DNA of 7,490 bases from Bacillota bacterium (GTDB lineage: Bacteria; Bacillota; Bacilli; Tumebacillales; Effusibacillaceae), in contig JAGVBM010000027.1 of assembly GCA_020059765.1 (NCBI GenBank), positions 1 to 7,490 on the forward strand, read 5' to 3'. A program made the translations under genes and the position numbers. This document shows positions 5,808 through 7,490 of this stretch, one piece after another. The notes under the pieces are model-generated. The model was given only the letters and a program-made list of their open reading frames with translations. It did no database searches and was not told where the DNA came from. Position 1 is the stretch's first letter. Every line of letters begins with the position of its first letter.

Positions 5808-6640
5808 TGTGATTTCACCTCTACAGCGCCTCCGGCAGAAATTCCGCCCATGGATGGCAGCAGCGTTTCTGCCGTTTGCTTAATTCCGAAATGTCCGTCT
5901 GATCCATGAATCAAGCCGACAATCGCGAGCAAGCCGGCCGACTGGTCAATATTGTCCACCGTCGGCACCTTCGCCATTCGGTACATCGGAATGGCGGAAA
6001 ACTCAGCATCACTTCGTTCTGCCCCAATGACCCGCAAGTTTCGTTTATGCAGTTCTTTGATCAGACTCAATTCAAACTGCTGCGCCCTTGGAAACGAAGT
6101 TCGTCCAACGTGTCCCAACAGGATAACGGCGTCCGGACGGGAACGGACGGTTCCCTGCAGTTCCACATTTGCCTGTGTCAATCGCTGCAAATCCGCTGAA
6201 TCCTCGGGTACCGCCAACATTTTCGCCAATGTGGGCAGTATGGAGTTTGTCAACAGCAGTTCGGGATCTTTCAAGGAAACAATCGTCGGAACCTCGGCAC
6301 CTGCCCGTTGCAAAAACATGGACAGCTCACGCAGGTTTTGCTGCTCCAGCGGCAGCAGCACCACCGATTTGCCTGTTAATTTCCCCGGTACCAATGCATC
6401 TCCCATTTGCCGAATCAATTGGTCAAACTGCTCCGTTTGCTTCTCCAAATCGTTTGCCTTCTGACTCCATTTCGAATTCTCCGCCCGGGAAGCCGAATAT
6501 TTTTCTTCCAATCGGCTGACCAGCTCAATTTGCTCGTTGGCGAACATATCTTGACCAATTGAACCGCCTAGCAAGATCCCGATCGCCAACGCCATGAAAA
6601 CTGCGATCACAGTGACAAGGTGATAGCGGAACCCGTACAA
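5804..6640 (-). CDS. steB: SteB / MctB-family membrane-anchored protein
   Basis: 278-residue protein with a short N-terminal cytoplasmic segment, one membrane helix (about 8-28, VTVIAVFMALAIGILLGGSI), a charged heptad-like stretch suited to a coiled coil (about 36-80), and a C-terminal alpha/beta domain. The start MYGFRYHLVT followed by a helix ending in GILLG is the signature of the family named after mycobacterial MctB ('copper transporter') and called SteB in Corynebacterium, where it works with SteA in the cell-separation pathway (RipC-FtsEX). I see no Cys- or Met-rich metal site, so the copper label should not be transferred. The start codon is TTG, with AGGGGGTGA 4 bases upstream; the next Met (residue 16) would cut the membrane helix. 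It begins 14 bases after the steA stop and overlaps the glycosyltransferase start by 4 bases. Confidence 0.87.
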   Translation of the reverse strand: MYGFRYHLVTVIAVFMALAIGILLGGSIGQDMFANEQIELVSRLEEKYSASRAENSKWSQKANDLEKQTEQFDQLIRQMGDALVPGKLTGKSVVLLPLEQQNLRELSMFLQRAGAEVPTIVSLKDPELLLTNSILPTLAKMLAVPEDSADLQRLTQANVELQGTVRSRPDAVILLGHVGRTSFPRAQQFELSLIKELHKRNLRVIGAERSDAEFSAIPMYRMAKVPTVDNIDQSAGLLAIVGLIHGSDGHFGIKQTAETLLPSMGGISAGGAVEVKSQ

Positions 6641-6644
6641 CGTC

Positions 6645-6653
6645 TCACCCCCT
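6645..6653 (-). promoter_or_regulatory. Strong ribosome-binding site for the TTG start of steB
   Basis: AGGGGGTGA differs from the full anti-Shine-Dalgarno match AGGAGGTGA at one base, which can still pair as G-U. It sits 4 bases before TTG at 6640. This strength explains how the weak TTG codon can be used and fixes the steB start. Confidence 0.7.
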
Positions 6654-6654
6654 G

Positions 6655-7490
6655 CTATGAAAAAAAAAGTTTAATTTTCCAGTAAAAAACCCGCAGAATA
6701 TTGCGTACCACCGGATTGACGGCGGCCAGTATCGCTACAGGCAGCAACGCCGAAACCAGCACCACCGCCAACGCAGTCCACGAAAATCGGGTTTGGTATA
6801 AGAGGCTGACTCCCTTTGCATCCACAAGCTTCGGCCCCACCCGCAACCGTGTCAGCAGTGTGCTGGCCATTCCTTTTCGGCCTTTCTCCAGGAAGTCGAT
6901 CATATGGGTGTGCGTACCCACTGCAACAATCAATTCGGCTCCCAATTCATCCGCGATCAGCATGGCAATGTCTTCGCTGGTTCCCGGCGCAGGATAGAGA
7001 TGAGGTTCCAGCCCCAATCCCGCAATTCGTTCCAGACCGGGCGCCCTTCCGTCCGAGTAGGCGTGGACAACCAACTCCGCACCGCAATGAAGTGCCTTGT
7101 CACTGACAGAATCCATGTCTCCGACAATCAGATGCGGCTTTGCACCAAGCTGCAGCAGCGCATCGGCACCCCCGTCCACACCTATCAGTACGGGCTGTTG
7201 TTCTTTTATGTAATGAGCGACGGCCTGCAAATCTTCCCTGTACGTGCTTCCCCTGACCACCACGAGCACCTGTTTCCCTTTGATGCGGGTCCGCAGATTC
7301 GGTACCGGCAATCTGCCAAGAAAAAAGTCTTTTTCCCGATAGGCGTAAAGCAACGTATTTTCCCAAAAGCGATGCAATTCTTCCGAGGAATTCCCTTTGG
7401 CATGCCCCATTTTTCGGACAATTTCATTCATCGTCACGAAAGTCACATGCGCCGAAAACCGTTCTCCCACATACAAATTCCCGTCCAAAA
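6655..7490 (-). CDS. steA: SteA-like cytokinetic ring protein (thiamine pyrophosphokinase-like fold), C-terminal part
   Basis: The reading frame is open to the right edge; the apparent start near 7488 is an internal TTG (Leu), so the N-terminus, probably about 100 residues, lies outside. Seen in the 278 residues present: a domain resembling the thiamine pyrophosphokinase catalytic fold with LVVVRGSTYREDL (75-87, counted from 7488), GVDGGADALLQLGAKPHLIVGDMDS (103-127) and GTSEDIAMLIAD (169-180); then one hydrophobic helix (about 238-258) and a short basic-aromatic tail. This order, domain plus C-terminal membrane helix, is that of SteA, a division-ring protein in Corynebacterium with relatives across Gram-positives. 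The thiamine-binding GGRxDH region is replaced by GTHTHMIDF, so thiamine pyrophosphokinase activity is unlikely. First of the four coupled genes seen; the TAG stop is 14 bases from steB. Confidence 0.87.
   Translation of the reverse strand, partial: LDGNLYVGERFSAHVTFVTMNEIVRKMGHAKGNSSEELHRFWENTLLYAYREKDFFLGRLPVPNLRTRIKGKQVLVVVRGSTYREDLQAVAHYIKEQQPVLIGVDGGADALLQLGAKPHLIVGDMDSVSDKALHCGAELVVHAYSDGRAPGLERIAGLGLEPHLYPAPGTSEDIAMLIADELGAELIVAVGTHTHMIDFLEKGRKGMASTLLTRLRVGPKLVDAKGVSLLYQTRFSWTALAVVLVSALLPVAILAAVNPVVRNILRVFYWKIKLFFS

Overview
The window reads as chromosomal core DNA of an endospore-forming Bacillota, most likely a Bacillales/Alicyclobacillaceae-type organism (inference from protein character and gene order; I cannot name the species). 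The DNA is densely coding with roughly balanced base composition. No insertion sequence, CRISPR array, tRNA, rRNA or phage gene is visible, and no gene-free stretch exceeds 300 bases.

Left block (1-3724, all on the minus strand): the regulatory end of a branched-chain amino acid / branched-chain 2-oxoacid dehydrogenase (bkd) cluster. In transcription order it holds bkdR, a sigma-54 enhancer-binding activator; a 247-bp gap; bcd, leucine dehydrogenase; and the start of lpdV/lpdA, the dihydrolipoyl dehydrogenase E3 subunit, which runs off the left edge. The gap upstream of bcd carries an exact match to the sigma-54 -24/-12 consensus. Two inverted repeats lie upstream of it, one about 84 bp before the predicted start, where an activator site would be expected. 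Together they suggest that BkdR plus sigma-54 (SigL) switches on the operon when branched-chain amino acids or their oxoacids are to be catabolised or turned into branched acyl-CoA primers for lipids. The ptb and buk genes that accompany bcd in Bacillus subtilis are absent from the positions seen here.

Middle (3725-4190): a divergent promoter region, then a single small plus-strand gene for a two-helix membrane protein of the DUF2627 family, ending in a clear intrinsic terminator that overlaps the 3' end of the convergent neighbour.

Right block (4174-7490, minus strand): a compact, translationally coupled four-gene set, steA (5' end outside the window), steB, a family 2 glycosyltransferase and a MraY/WecA-like polyprenyl-phosphate sugar-phosphate transferase. 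SteA and SteB homologues are linked to cell separation in Corynebacterium. Their tight coupling here to two lipid-linked sugar enzymes suggests an envelope glycan function connected with division or septation, and I regard it as the most interesting undescribed system in the window.
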